Shown: positions 30,831 through 38,025 of the stretch, piece after piece
Layout: the number at the start of each line of letters is the position of its first letter
How positions within the stretch are numbered: the first letter of the stretch is position 1
From: a virus
Strand: one strand, 5' to 3'
IMG/VR virus record: IMGVR_UViG_3300035670_000492
Span: 1-41,751 of that record
Length of the DNA: 41,751 nt
Position numbers and translations under genes: made by a program
The notes under the pieces: generated by a model
Databases searched by the model: none
Seen by the model: only the letters and a program-made list of their open reading frames with translations
What the model was told of the DNA's origin: nothing

Positions 30831-31187
30831 TCAGCCCTCCGCCTTGGCGATGGCGGCCTTGGCGTTGTCCCACGCGATCCGCGCCGGAGAGCCGGGGGAG
30901 CCATGCGGGGCGAACTGCAACAGCCCCTTCACCGCGGCGACCAAGTCGGCGACCTGTTGCAGCTTCTCCGGGTCATCACTGAACTTCGCGGGAACCGGGA
31001 TCTCGTCGCCGCCTTCGTAAAGGACGCCAACCCACGACTCGCCCGGGACGCCGTCATCATAGTTCCCATCGTCTTCGTCGATAGCGATCCGGCACGCTTC
31101 CTCCGGGCTCGCGGCGCGAACTTCCATCAGGTTGTCCATGAGGAAGTTGCAGTAGAGGCGGACGCGGTAGTCCTTCATCTTCGCCAT
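30831..31187 (-). CDS. Small phage protein, paralogue A of a duplicated pair
   Basis: 118 residues from ATG 31187. The core EVRAASPEEACRIAIDEDDGNYDDGVPGESWVGVLY matches the gene at 31459-31842 (VEADTPEEACRKAIAEDDGEYEGGDLGAPWVENY), and both end KAEG. The pattern, a beta-strand then PEEACR helix and an acidic loop, is common in small phage proteins of unknown function. Preceded by a leader module. Confidence 0.65.
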   Translation of the reverse strand: MAKMKDYRVRLYCNFLMDNLMEVRAASPEEACRIAIDEDDGNYDDGVPGESWVGVLYEGGDEIPVPAKFSDDPEKLQQVADLVAAVKGLLQFAPHGSPGSPARIAWDNAKAAIAKAEG

Positions 31188-31226
31188 GTCAGAAACTCCT
31201 TCTCGGGATAGCCCAGGTGGGCGGGT
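31188..31226 (-). promoter_or_regulatory. Intergenic leader module
   Basis: Stem GCCC/GGGC, loop ACCT, then GAGAAGGAGTTTCTGAC and ATG. Only a few bases differ from the 30593 copy, mostly just before the start codon. Confidence 0.65.
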
Positions 31227-31231
31227 TGGTG

Positions 31232-31456
31232 TCACCACTCGATGCCGACGTAGACGACATGGGCGGGGTTGAAGAAAAGCTCGCTCGGATCCTGTGCCGG
31301 GGCGCATAGCCGGTATCCCCCGGTGGCTTCCTTATCCGACCGGACGTGGACCCCGACGAACCGGAAAGCTGTCGTCTGGATAGTGAGTGTGTATCCAGCG
31401 CCGCCATGGTCCGGATGGTCGGCGTACTTGATGGCCTCAAGGATCGGGTCGCGCAT
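31232..31456 (-). CDS. Small phage protein, unknown
   Basis: 74 residues: MRDPILEAIKYADHPDHGGAGYTLTIQTTAFRFVGVHVRSDKEATGG... A His-rich turn (DHPDHGGAG) then beta-strands. 2 bases after the upstream stop. Unknown. Confidence 0.55.
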   Translation of the reverse strand: MRDPILEAIKYADHPDHGGAGYTLTIQTTAFRFVGVHVRSDKEATGGYRLCAPAQDPSELFFNPAHVVYVGIEW

Positions 31457-31458
31457 GG

Positions 31459-31842
31459 TCAGCCCTCCGCCTTGGCGCGCACGTCGCGGCCGACCTCGGC
31501 GAGGAAGTCCCGGCCGTCCTCGATGATCGAGCCGTTGACGTTCCCGGGCTTCAACAGGTCGACCAGAATGTCCAGCGAACGGCTCAGGAGCTTGTCCCGG
31601 TCGGCCAAACGATCCTCAAGCGCGAACGGCGATTCGCTGAACTCTAACGGGGGCCCGTGCTCCTCAAGCTCGTCATCAATCTGGTAATTCTCAACCCACG
31701 GCGCGCCAAGGTCGCCTCCCTCATACTCGCCGTCGTCCTCAGCAATCGCCTTGCGGCACGCTTCCTCCGGGGTGTCGGCCTCGACGTGCATCCGGTTCCA
31801 TTCGAGCCGGTAGGCCATCAGCAGAACGTGGTACGTGGTCAT
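31459..31842 (-). CDS. Small phage protein, paralogue B of a duplicated pair
   Basis: 127 residues. Shares the TPEEACRKAIAEDDGEYEGGDLGAPWV core with the gene at 30831-31187, but has a different N-terminus (MTTYHVLLMAYRLEWNRMHVEA) and a longer helical end. An ancestral tandem duplication, with one unrelated small gene now between the copies. Preceded by a leader module. Confidence 0.65.
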   Translation of the reverse strand: MTTYHVLLMAYRLEWNRMHVEADTPEEACRKAIAEDDGEYEGGDLGAPWVENYQIDDELEEHGPPLEFSESPFALEDRLADRDKLLSRSLDILVDLLKPGNVNGSIIEDGRDFLAEVGRDVRAKAEG

Positions 31843-31882
31843 GTGGGAAACTCCTCTCCTGTTGAGCCCATGCGGGCGGGTT
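31843..31882 (-). promoter_or_regulatory. Intergenic leader module
   Basis: Stem GCCC/GGGC, loop GCAT, then TCAACAGGAGAGGAGTTTC and ATG. Confidence 0.65.
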
Positions 31883-31887
31883 GGTGT

Positions 31888-32142
31888 TCAGAAGCCCTTG
31901 GCGCGAGCCTTCGCGAGCAGGGCGGTCCCCGTGTCCGTCAGGCGGACCATGCCGGCCGCGTCGTGGTCGACTAGCCCATGCCGGAAGGCCGCCAAGGCCG
32001 CCGCGCCGCCGGGCAGCTTGCCGTTGGCGACCTTCATCAGCACGACGAGTCGCGCGCGCGTGACCCCCAACGACTTGGCGATGGATTCCTCCCGGCGCCG
32101 GGCGGCGACGGCGCGAGGGTTGATGGACTTGGCGCGGGCCAT
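31888..32142 (-). CDS. Small DNA-binding-like protein
   Basis: 84 residues, basic N-terminus with NPRAVAARRREESIAKSLGVTRARLVVLMKVANGKLPGGAAALAAFRHGLVDHDAAGMVRLTDTG. The middle can be read as a MarR/winged-helix fragment ending in a wing (RLTDTGTALL, like the LTxxG motif of MarR-type proteins). A small regulator is likely. Confidence 0.6.
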   Translation of the reverse strand: MARAKSINPRAVAARRREESIAKSLGVTRARLVVLMKVANGKLPGGAAALAAFRHGLVDHDAAGMVRLTDTGTALLAKARAKGF

Positions 32143-32145
32143 GGC

Positions 32146-32463
32146 TCAGCCCTCCCTCGCCGCTTTGGCCTTGAGCGCGGCGAGCATGGCCGCTTCGTCC
32201 TTGCCGTCCTCGGAATAGATCATCCGGACGACGGCCGGCACGAACTCCCAATCGTAGGGGATGAGCGACTGTTGCTCGCCGCTCGTCAGCCCGTCCCACA
32301 GGCGCAGGATCAGCGGCGCGTGGGCGATGGCTTCGTGGCGCAGCGCGACGGTGCCCTCCCGTCGCCACGACGCATCCAGCACGGGCAGCGCGTCGCGCAT
32401 TTCCAGCATGGCCTCCCACGCACACAGCGCGGCCTCCATGCGAAGGGATTCGGTGTGTTCCAT
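32146..32463 (-). CDS. Small phage protein, unknown
   Basis: 105 residues from ATG 32463: MEHTESLRMEAALCAWEAMLEMRDALPVLDASWRREGTVALRHEAIAHAPLILRLWDGLTSGEQQSLIPYDWEFVPAVVRMI. Helical, rich in Trp/Leu/Glu. Preceded by the leader copy with an altered stem. No known function. Confidence 0.6.
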   Translation of the reverse strand: MEHTESLRMEAALCAWEAMLEMRDALPVLDASWRREGTVALRHEAIAHAPLILRLWDGLTSGEQQSLIPYDWEFVPAVVRMIYSEDGKDEAAMLAALKAKAAREG

Positions 32464-32502
32464 TGTGGGAACTCCTTCCGTGGTTGAGCCTCCGGGGAGG
32501 CG
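32464..32502 (-). promoter_or_regulatory. Intergenic leader module with covarying stem
   Basis: Here the stem is GCCTC/GAGGC instead of GCCC/GGGC: both sides changed together so pairing is kept. TCAACC and GGAAGGAGTTCC follow before the ATG. This copy is the best evidence that the hairpin itself is selected. Confidence 0.7.
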
Positions 32503-32503
32503 G

Positions 32504-32848
32504 TCAGTGGATCCGGTCGGCGAAGCCAAGCGCGATGAAGCGTTCCGCCATGGGCGGGTTGGCCTTGGCGTCGATCATCGGGCGCGGGATGGAGGATCCC
32601 GGGGAGTGGTAGCAGTCCAGCATCTCCCGGAGCGCGCGGGCGTAGTCCTCATCGTCGGAACACGTTTCCAGCGTCTCGTCGCCTTCGCAGTAGGTGAAGA
32701 TCTCGCGAGTGGTCGGATTGGTCCAAATGCCGAAATAGCTGGCATCCTGATACGTATCGACCTGCGCCCAGCCGGCGGCGTAGGTGCGGCGGGCGTCGTG
32801 GCCGTAACGGTCCGCGAACAGGCGAAAGCCTCGGGTGATTGTCGACAT
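32504..32848 (-). CDS. Small phage protein, unknown
   Basis: 114 residues from ATG 32848: STITRGFRLFADRYGHDARRTYAAGWAQVDTYQDASYFGIWTNPTTREIFTYCEGDETLETCSDDEDYARALREMLDCYHS. Looks like a beta-sheet with acidic helices; similar proteins with DAxYYGxWxNPxxRxIxxYxEGD occur in many phages (from memory), without known function. Preceded by a full leader module. Confidence 0.65.
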   Translation of the reverse strand: MSTITRGFRLFADRYGHDARRTYAAGWAQVDTYQDASYFGIWTNPTTREIFTYCEGDETLETCSDDEDYARALREMLDCYHSPGSSIPRPMIDAKANPPMAERFIALGFADRIH

Positions 32849-32889
32849 GCTGGAAACTCCTTCCGTGGTTGAGCCCAAGCCGGGCGGGT
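32849..32889 (-). promoter_or_regulatory. Intergenic leader module
   Basis: Stem GCCC/GGGC, loop GGCTT, then TCAACC and GGAAGGAGTTTCC before the ATG; the upstream TAA stop (32889-32891) overlaps the 5' edge. Confidence 0.65.
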
Positions 32890-33725
32890 TAGACGGCCAA
32901 TGCAGCGGCGTTCAGAACGTCCGCGACGTAATAGTAGCTGGGAGCCGGCGGCATCTGCCCCGGCCGCACGAATGCGGGCGGCTGTTCGTCGCGGCGATTG
33001 TCCGTCTTGGTCCAAAGCAACTGTTCGACCAATTCGTTCTGTCGCCGGGCGATACGGTCCCACCGCGCCTTGTCGAAAGAGCCAGTGGCGTTCCACGTCT
33101 CGCGGTCATTGGGAGCCAGCCAGCACGCGGCTTCCTCGTGGCTGTCGAAACGGTAGATCGAGCGATTCCCACGCATGACGTAGGCGAAGCCGTCCACGCA
33201 AAAACGGATCTCGTACTTTGACCTGTCGGTGCGCTGCACCCACGGGCCGCACCACCGATCTTCGGCCATGACGGACAGGGGGATATCAAGCTGATTGGCG
33301 TACTGCGGCCACGCCCGGCGCGCGAGCGCCAGACCATCTAGAAACTCCGGGCCGCTTCCGTCCGTGGACACGTCATGCGTTTCCAGGATGGTCGCGAGGT
33401 AGCACAGGGCCGCGACGACAACGGCGTCGTATGGCTTGCGAGCGGTCTTGCAGAAGTCCCATCCGCGCCGCTTTTCCCAAGCCGCCTTGGGTGGGCGCTT
33501 GCGGTTGACCGTGAACGTCTCGTGCGAGTCGTCGCCAACGCCGTTGAACAGGATCCGGTCGCCGTCGATCTCGGGCTTGGTGCCTCGGTCGCCCATGCCA
33601 TCGGCGAGATAGATGCCCTCGGCATGGATTGCGTGCTTGAACAGGGCCGCGAAGTCGGCGGAGACCGTCGTCCATTCGTCCTTGGTGAAGTCGCGGCGCT
33701 GGGTCCAGTAATGTGTGTAGCCCAT
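32889..33725 (-). CDS. MGYTHYW-type phage protein, unknown
   Basis: 278 residues starting MGYTHYWTQRRDFTKDEW, a signature shared by a widespread uncharacterised family in phages and bacteria (from memory). It has a beta-rich middle (FNGVGDDSHETFTVNRK, RRGWDFCKTARKPYDAVVVAALCYL). The C-terminal ~110 residues (WVQRTDRSKYEIRFCVDGFAYVMRGNRSIYRFDSHEEAACWLAPND...) may be a separate added domain. Many conserved aromatic and Cys residues hint at an enzyme, but none is assigned. Located directly after the DnaN gene, with a leader module between. Confidence 0.65.
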   Translation of the reverse strand: MGYTHYWTQRRDFTKDEWTTVSADFAALFKHAIHAEGIYLADGMGDRGTKPEIDGDRILFNGVGDDSHETFTVNRKRPPKAAWEKRRGWDFCKTARKPYDAVVVAALCYLATILETHDVSTDGSGPEFLDGLALARRAWPQYANQLDIPLSVMAEDRWCGPWVQRTDRSKYEIRFCVDGFAYVMRGNRSIYRFDSHEEAACWLAPNDRETWNATGSFDKARWDRIARRQNELVEQLLWTKTDNRRDEQPPAFVRPGQMPPAPSYYYVADVLNAAALAV

Positions 33726-33762
33726 GGTTAACTCCTTCCGTGTTTGAGCCCGGAACGGGCGG
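33726..33762 (-). promoter_or_regulatory. Intergenic leader module
   Basis: Stem GCCCG/CGGGC, loop TTC, then TCAAACACGGAAGGAGTTAACC and ATG. Stem is one pair longer than in most copies. Confidence 0.65.
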
Positions 33763-33798
33763 GAGAGCGGGCGGCCGATTCAGCCGCCCGCATTGTCG

Positions 33799-34995
33799 TC
33801 AGGCCCGCATGGGCATCACGACCATGAGCAGGTCGGGATCCCCGCTGGACGTGAACAGGATCGGCGACCAGTGATCGAGCGTCGCAATCGTCACCGTCTC
33901 GCTGTCGAAGTTCTCCAGCGCCGCCGTGAGATACCCGGCATTCATGCCGAACTCCGGCCCCGGTTCGCCGGAGACGTTGTGCGCCGCCTGAAAGTCGAGA
34001 ACGGACGATCCGAGATCCGGGTTGACCACGGTCAGCCGCACATGGTCGGATTCGGGCGTCACCTTCACGGCGCGACCACGCTCCGAACTGATCGACGCGA
34101 CCTGCCTGACCGCGTCGGCGAACTCCGAACGCATCACCCGCATGACGTGGGAATTGTTCTGCGGGATCACTCGCGGGTAGTCCGGGAATGTCCCGTCCAC
34201 GAGTTTCGACGTCATGACCACGTCGCCGCACGTCAGCCGGCACCGCGTCTCCGATACTTCCAGCGTGGACGTCGCCGCGGCACCCTTCGCGCCCATGATC
34301 TTGATGAACTGGCCGACCGTCTTTGCCGGGATGATGATTCCTGGCATCCCCTTGGCCGGCAGACCGGCGGGCGTGGTGAACCGGGCGAGACGGTGCCCGT
34401 CTGTCGCAACGGCCGTCAGCGTGTCACCATCGGGCCGGGAGACGGTGTGCAGATACACGCCGTTGAGGTAGTAACGAGTTTCCTCGTTGGAAATGCAGCC
34501 GGCGACCTTCCGGAACAGCTTCGCGAACGCGGGGGAAGTGTCGCGGATTCGGTGCGTGAACTCGCCATGCGTGACTTGCGGGAAGTCGCCAACCGGGAGA
34601 CCGGAAAGACTGGTGCGGAACCCGTCAATGTCGACGACCACGCGATGCTCGCCGTTCTCACCGTCCGGCTTCACGTCGAGCAAGATCGACCGTGCGCCCT
34701 TGGCCTTCTTCAACAGGTCCGCAAACTGGTGCGCCGGAACCGTCGCATCAAAGCCAAGATCGACGGATGCATCCACGCGAACCGTTGTCCAGATATCGAG
34801 ATCGGTCCCGGTGATGGATACGAGACCGGGATGCTCACTGACGATACGGACATTCGCCAGAATTGGAATCGTGGTGCGCTTTTCCACGGCCCTCTTGACC
34901 ATGTCGAGAGCGCGGGAAAGCCGGTCGCGGTCAATGATGGCCGAAGCGGCGACGGCGGGCGAGTGCGAACGTGCGATGGATTCGACTGCTGACAT
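33799..34995 (-). CDS. dnaN: DNA polymerase III beta subunit (sliding clamp)
   Basis: 398 residues from ATG 34995. The three-domain clamp is recognisable: ALDMVKRAVEKRTTIPILANVRI and TGTDLDIW in domain 1, NGVYLHTVSRPDGDTLTAVATDGHRLARF and LVDGTFPDYPRVIP in domain 2, and an ending SGDPDLLMVVMPMRA (the common ending is ...y-x-VMPMR(L)). Length is close to cellular clamps. It would tether a polymerase to the template; because no phage DNA polymerase is seen in the window, it may load host Pol III onto phage DNA or replace the host clamp. It is the first gene after a candidate promoter at ~35.05 kb. Confidence 0.92.
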   Translation of the reverse strand: MSAVESIARSHSPAVAASAIIDRDRLSRALDMVKRAVEKRTTIPILANVRIVSEHPGLVSITGTDLDIWTTVRVDASVDLGFDATVPAHQFADLLKKAKGARSILLDVKPDGENGEHRVVVDIDGFRTSLSGLPVGDFPQVTHGEFTHRIRDTSPAFAKLFRKVAGCISNEETRYYLNGVYLHTVSRPDGDTLTAVATDGHRLARFTTPAGLPAKGMPGIIIPAKTVGQFIKIMGAKGAAATSTLEVSETRCRLTCGDVVMTSKLVDGTFPDYPRVIPQNNSHVMRVMRSEFADAVRQVASISSERGRAVKVTPESDHVRLTVVNPDLGSSVLDFQAAHNVSGEPGPEFGMNAGYLTAALENFDSETVTIATLDHWSPILFTSSGDPDLLMVVMPMRA

Positions 34996-35034
34996 TCTGG
35001 AAACTCCCTTTCGGTTTGAGCCCATGACGGGCGG
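34996..35034 (-). promoter_or_regulatory. Intergenic leader module (type copy)
   Basis: Minus strand: ACCCGCCC, loop, GGGCTCAAACCGAAAGGGAG, TTTCCAGA, ATG. The hairpin has stem GCCC/GGGC and loop GTCAT. Fifteen such modules precede starts between 29.5 and 40.6 kb; loops differ in sequence and length (3-5) while stem and ribosome-binding site are kept. Degenerate copies without a hairpin precede 35312, 35550, 35793 and 38009. Confidence 0.65.
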
Positions 35035-35054
35035 GTCGGTTGACGTGATTTGTG

Positions 35055-35078
35055 TAACGCGAAAAGTGTTAGCGTGTC
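35055..35078 (-). promoter_or_regulatory. Candidate promoter with near-palindromic operator
   Basis: TAACGC-GAAAA-GTGTTA (35055-35071) is a near inverted repeat very like the element at 40691-40709. On the minus strand TTGACA (35073-35078) is a perfect -35; the -10 about 17-18 bases on (TTACAC/TACACA) is weak and lies within the operator. It would drive dnaN and the genes to 28 kb. Confidence 0.5.
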
Positions 35079-35080
35079 AA

Positions 35081-35113
35081 GCGCGAGTTGGCGTTGAGCG
35101 CGAGTTGGCGTTG
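35081..35113. repeat. Iteron-like tandem repeats, cluster 1
   Basis: Two copies of GCGCGAGTTGGCGTTG at 35081-35096 and 35098-35113, 17 bases apart, between the promoter at 35.06 kb and a 64-residue gene. The last codons of that gene are close by but the repeats lie outside it. Confidence 0.7.
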
Positions 35114-35117
35114 GTGG

Positions 35118-35312
35118 TCATTTCCATTCGAGCGCGTAAAGCGTCTTGCCATACGTCGATTTGTGCTCGGAGCGGGTCACGACTCCCAAGTTCGGCGCCT
35201 TGCCGGGAAAGTTGGCCCAAACTGCCATGCCCTTGCTCGGTAGTGGCTCCTCGATTCCCCATAGCGCGAACGCGCGAAGCATTTGATCGGCGGTGTAGTA
35301 GTTCGTCGCCAT
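35118..35312 (-). CDS. Small phage protein, unknown
   Basis: 64 residues from ATG 35312 (AAAAGGAG upstream). MATNYYTADQMLRAFALWGIEEPLPSKGMAVWANFPGKAPNLGVVTRSEHKSTYGKTLYALEWK: a small helix plus beta-hairpin design, with no recognised family. It is flanked on both sides by the iteron-like repeats, which may mean that it binds them or that it interrupts an origin. Confidence 0.6.
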   Translation of the reverse strand: MATNYYTADQMLRAFALWGIEEPLPSKGMAVWANFPGKAPNLGVVTRSEHKSTYGKTLYALEWK

Positions 35313-35335
35313 TTGAAAACTCCTTTTCAGGTTGA

Positions 35336-35384
35336 GCGCGAGTTGGCGTTGCGCGAGTTGACGTTGAGCGCGATCAAGCGTTGA
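35336..35384. repeat. Iteron-like tandem repeats, cluster 2
   Basis: GCGCGAGTTGGCGTTG at 35336-35351, GCGCGAGTTGACGTTG at 35351-35366, and a degenerate copy from 35368. They replace the hairpin of the leader module at this gene junction and run into the stop region of the next gene. Confidence 0.65.
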
Positions 35385-35550
35385 CGGTGACGCGACCAGT
35401 CCGCCCGGCGAGCAAGCGCGCGAGACGGACGGCGGCCCGGCGCGAGCGGCAGGTGTCGAGTCGAACGGTGGCGGCGCCATCGGACGTCACGGCGGAAACC
35501 GTCCATACGGTGATGATGCGCCCGGCGGCGCGGTCGACCTGATAGATCAT
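35374..35550 (-). CDS. Very small basic protein, unknown
   Basis: 58 residues from ATG 35550, preceded by AGAAAAGGAGTCCC. MIYQVDRAAGRIITVWTVSAVTSDGAATVRLDTCRSRRAAVRLARLLAGRTGRVTVNA: beta-strands then an Arg-rich helix. Gene packing and ribosome-binding site support it. Confidence 0.55.
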   Translation of the reverse strand: MIYQVDRAAGRIITVWTVSAVTSDGAATVRLDTCRSRRAAVRLARLLAGRTGRVTVNA

Positions 35551-35577
35551 CGTCGGGACTCCTTTTCTGGTTGAGGG

Positions 35578-35793
35578 TTAATAGTCGGCGACTTCCACGC
35601 CGCAATCGGCCGGATCGAGCGACTGCGAGATCAGGATTTCAAAAAGAGCGCGATTGACCGTTGTGACGATTTCGCGGGCGTCGCTTTCCAACATGCCATT
35701 GCCGGCGGCGGCGCGGATCCCTTGTTCGATTACTTCGGCGTCAGTCAGGTCGGTCACGAAACGGACCGACAGGAAAAGGTCGCGGATTTCCAT
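35578..35793 (-). CDS. Small acidic protein, unknown
   Basis: 71 residues: MEIRDLFLSVRFVTDLTDAEVIEQGIRAAAGNGMLESDAREIVTTVNRALFEILISQSLDPADCGVEVADY. A simple alpha/beta pattern with a helical centre. A degenerate leader (AGAAAAGAAACTTCTCAC) precedes it. Unknown function. Confidence 0.6.
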   Translation of the reverse strand: MEIRDLFLSVRFVTDLTDAEVIEQGIRAAAGNGMLESDAREIVTTVNRALFEILISQSLDPADCGVEVADY

Positions 35794-35823
35794 GTGAGAA
35801 GTTTCTTTTCTGGTTGGCGGCGA

Positions 35824-36114
35824 TCAGCGGGCGGGCATGGGCGCGACCATGCGGGCGGCAACCGGACCGCACCATTCGGCACCCTCGACCCAGCGCACAG
35901 CGTCGGCGAGGGTCGCGAACCCGGGCGGGTCGCCCGCGCAGGCGTCGCGGTCGATCCGGTCGGCGACCCAGCGGAACGGGCGACGGCGGGTCGGTCGGGT
36001 CGGGAATACCAGTCCGACCAGATTGCCGCCGTCGACCAGTCGGAAGCCAACGGGCGCCCGCTGCCAATGGGCAGGGCGGTCGAGTGTCGGGCGTGGTCGA
36101 GTGTCGGGCGTCAT
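35824..36114 (-). CDS. Small phage protein, unknown
   Basis: 96 residues from ATG 36114 (AGGAGA upstream), Arg/Pro-rich start followed by GFRLVDGGNLVGLVFPTRPTRRRPFRWVADRIDRDACAGDPPGFATLADAVRWVE. The end resembles a short single-domain fold in which a variable strand leads to the FATLxxAxxWxE helix found in several small phage proteins. Codon use shifts from here rightwards. Confidence 0.6.
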   Translation of the reverse strand: MTPDTRPRPTLDRPAHWQRAPVGFRLVDGGNLVGLVFPTRPTRRRPFRWVADRIDRDACAGDPPGFATLADAVRWVEGAEWCGPVAARMVAPMPAR

Positions 36115-36149
36115 GCGGGATTCTCCTGTGTCGCCCATGCGGGCGGGTT
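36115..36149 (-). promoter_or_regulatory. Intergenic leader module
   Basis: Stem CGCCC/GGGCG, loop GCAT, then ACACAGGAGAATCCCGC and ATG. The TCAACC part is replaced by ACACA in this and the following copies. The ~105 bases between this hairpin and the 36256 gene are C/G-rich with no reading frame I can support. Confidence 0.6.
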
Positions 36150-36255
36150 GGTACGGTCGCCCAGCCGGGCAGGCAGCCCGGCGGGCGTTGGCAGGCAGGC
36201 GGCAGCCGGGCGCAAAGCGCGACCGATCCGCCTGGGCGATTTCCGACAGCCCGGG

Positions 36256-36399
36256 TTAAAGGGCGGCGGCGACCGCAGCGACAGCGGCGGCGGCGATGGC
36301 AGCCCGGTCGGGCGGGCGTCGGAACCGCAGCGGAACCGGCTGGGCGGCGAGGGCGGCGGCGTCAAGATGGCGGGTTATCAGTCTGGCAATGTCGGCCAT
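36256..36399 (-). CDS. Very small Ala-rich protein
   Basis: 47 residues from ATG 36399 after AGGAGAAACAGAC. MADIARLITRHLDAAALAAQPVPLRFRRPPDRAAIAAAAVAAVAAAL; low-complexity Ala-rich end. Kept because it has the standard leader module and ribosome-binding site; expression is uncertain. Confidence 0.45.
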   Translation of the reverse strand: MADIARLITRHLDAAALAAQPVPLRFRRPPDRAAIAAAAVAAVAAAL

Positions 36400-36437
36400 G
36401 TCTGTTTCTCCTGTGCTGTGTCGCCCATGACGGGCGG
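36400..36437 (-). promoter_or_regulatory. Intergenic leader module
   Basis: Stem GCCC/GGGC, loop GTCAT, then ACACAGCACAGGAGAAACAGAC and ATG. The ~90 bases between it and the VWA gene stop are C/G-rich spacer. Confidence 0.6.
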
Positions 36438-36530
36438 GCGCGACCGTCGCGCGGCGACCGGGCAGGCTGGGCAGCCCGGCGGCGACGCGGCGGCGGGTCG
36501 GCAGGCAGGGCGCCCGCCGACCCGACCGGA

Positions 36531-38009
36531 TCAATCTGTGATATGGACAACCTCGCCGAATCCAAGGCTGGTCGACAGGCGGTCGATATCCGATCCGCGC
36601 CCCCATGCCGCCCATAGGGTCGGCACGCCCGGATCGGTCGGGCGGTCGAAACATTCAAGATCGGTGAAGTAGACGACGGCGGCGGCGTCGGCGGCGTTTT
36701 CCTCGACCCAATCGAACACAGGGCGGAACTTTGTACCGCCGCCGCCGACCGGCTTAACCTCGACCGGGTCGCCGCGTCCAAATTCGGCAACCGACCGGAT
36801 CGCTGTGTCGCAGCACAGGATCGTGACACGGTCGACCATGCCCGACTCGACCAGCCCGGACAGTTCCGCCTGAAACGCCGCGAGCGGAGAATCTGCGATT
36901 GATCCGCTTGTGTCGATTGCGACCACAACATGCGACAGGGCGTCGGACCGCAGCCCGGGCAGATATAGACCGGCGGCGATATGGCGGCGGTTCGGGCGCA
37001 GCCATGAATAGTCGCGGCGGGCGGCGTCATCTATGAACCGCAACAGGGCGGCGCGCCAATCGACGGCGGGCGCCCGGTTCAAGTCATCACCCAGCCGGGC
37101 GATAAAACCCGGAACCGACCCAGCCCGCTTGCACGCGACCGCGACCGCCTGTCGGGTCGCAATTTCCCAATCCGTCGCAAGTTCCGATTCGCCCGCCGGG
37201 TCGATTTCCTCGACCGGGTCGAGAATGCCGCCGCAACCGCCCGGGTCGGCGGCGTCGGCGAACGGGTCGGGCTGCCCGCCCTGCGGTTGCCCAGCCTGCC
37301 CGCCGCCCTGCGGTTGCCCGGGCTGCGGCTGCCCGCCCGCGCCGCCCGGCTGCCCGGCGGATTGCCCGCCCTGCCCGCTGGGCTGCCCGCTGACGCCCGT
37401 TTCGCTGCCCGGCTGGTTGCTGGGTTGCCCAGCCTGCCCGCCGCCCTGTGCGCCATCCTGTGCGCCCTGTGCGCCAGCCTGCCCGGGCTGGTCGCCGGAC
37501 TGGTTGCCCGGCTGCGGCTGCCCGTCGGGCTGCGGCTGGTTTCCATCCTGCCCGTCGCCCTGCCCGCCCTGCGGCTGCGGCTGCGGCTGGTTTCCTGGGT
37601 CGCGCCCGTACAGTTCCGAGTAAATCCTTTCTGCCGACAGGTTCACGAATCGCCGATCCGACAGGGCGCCGCGTGGCAGGACATAACCCGCCGCGCGCAG
37701 CCCGGGATTGATTGCGTGGTCGGCGGCGACATTCCAACGGTCGATTGGGCGACCGTCGCGGCGGGCAAAATGCCCGTATGCACAGTGCATCACCTCATGT
37801 GCAAAAACGCCGATCAATTCCGGGTCGGACAACCCGGCGACAAACCCGGGATTGGCGAACAGGCGGCGCCCGTCAACCGCCATGGTCGGCACGCGGTCGG
37901 TTATGACAATCTCGATCCGCGTGGCCAGAACGGCGAAAAACGGCTCTAGGTCGATCAGGGCGAGGCGCGCCCGGATCAACCGATCAATGGTCGATTCGTT
38001 GCGGTTCAT
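36531..38009 (-). CDS. Metallopeptidase-like/VWA domain protein (DUF2201 type)
   Basis: 492 residues from ATG 38009. Residues 1-140 resemble the DUF2201 metallopeptidase-like domain, with a zinc motif HEVMH (71-75) and WNVAADHAIN. Residues ~141-249 are a low-complexity Gln/Pro/Gly linker (repeats of QPQ, GQAGQP). Residues ~285-492 are a VWA domain with the MIDAS sequence DTSGS (366-370) in VVVAIDTSGSIADS, followed by VTILCCDTAI and AAVVYFTDLECF. Proteins of this build usually work with a MoxR-type ATPase, which is encoded just upstream. The zinc site appears intact, so peptidase activity or metal-dependent binding is possible. It is transcribed after the ATPase, 16 bases apart. Confidence 0.85.
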   Translation of the reverse strand: MNRNESTIDRLIRARLALIDLEPFFAVLATRIEIVITDRVPTMAVDGRRLFANPGFVAGLSDPELIGVFAHEVMHCAYGHFARRDGRPIDRWNVAADHAINPGLRAAGYVLPRGALSDRRFVNLSAERIYSELYGRDPGNQPQPQPQGGQGDGQDGNQPQPDGQPQPGNQSGDQPGQAGAQGAQDGAQGGGQAGQPSNQPGSETGVSGQPSGQGGQSAGQPGGAGGQPQPGQPQGGGQAGQPQGGQPDPFADAADPGGCGGILDPVEEIDPAGESELATDWEIATRQAVAVACKRAGSVPGFIARLGDDLNRAPAVDWRAALLRFIDDAARRDYSWLRPNRRHIAAGLYLPGLRSDALSHVVVAIDTSGSIADSPLAAFQAELSGLVESGMVDRVTILCCDTAIRSVAEFGRGDPVEVKPVGGGGTKFRPVFDWVEENAADAAAVVYFTDLECFDRPTDPGVPTLWAAWGRGSDIDRLSTSLGFGEVVHITD

Positions 38010-38025
38010 GGCTGGTTTCTCCTGA

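Noticed and set aside
35081-35384. CRISPR-like array from the GCGCGAGTTGGCGTTG repeats
   Set aside because: Repeats are too short, spacers are one base or absent, and no cas gene is present; iterons or operators fit better.
36531-38009. Gly/Gln/Pro repeats in the VWA gene as a possible DNA repeat array
   Set aside because: The repeats keep the reading frame and encode a linker between two recognisable domains, so they are a protein feature and not a CRISPR or separate array.
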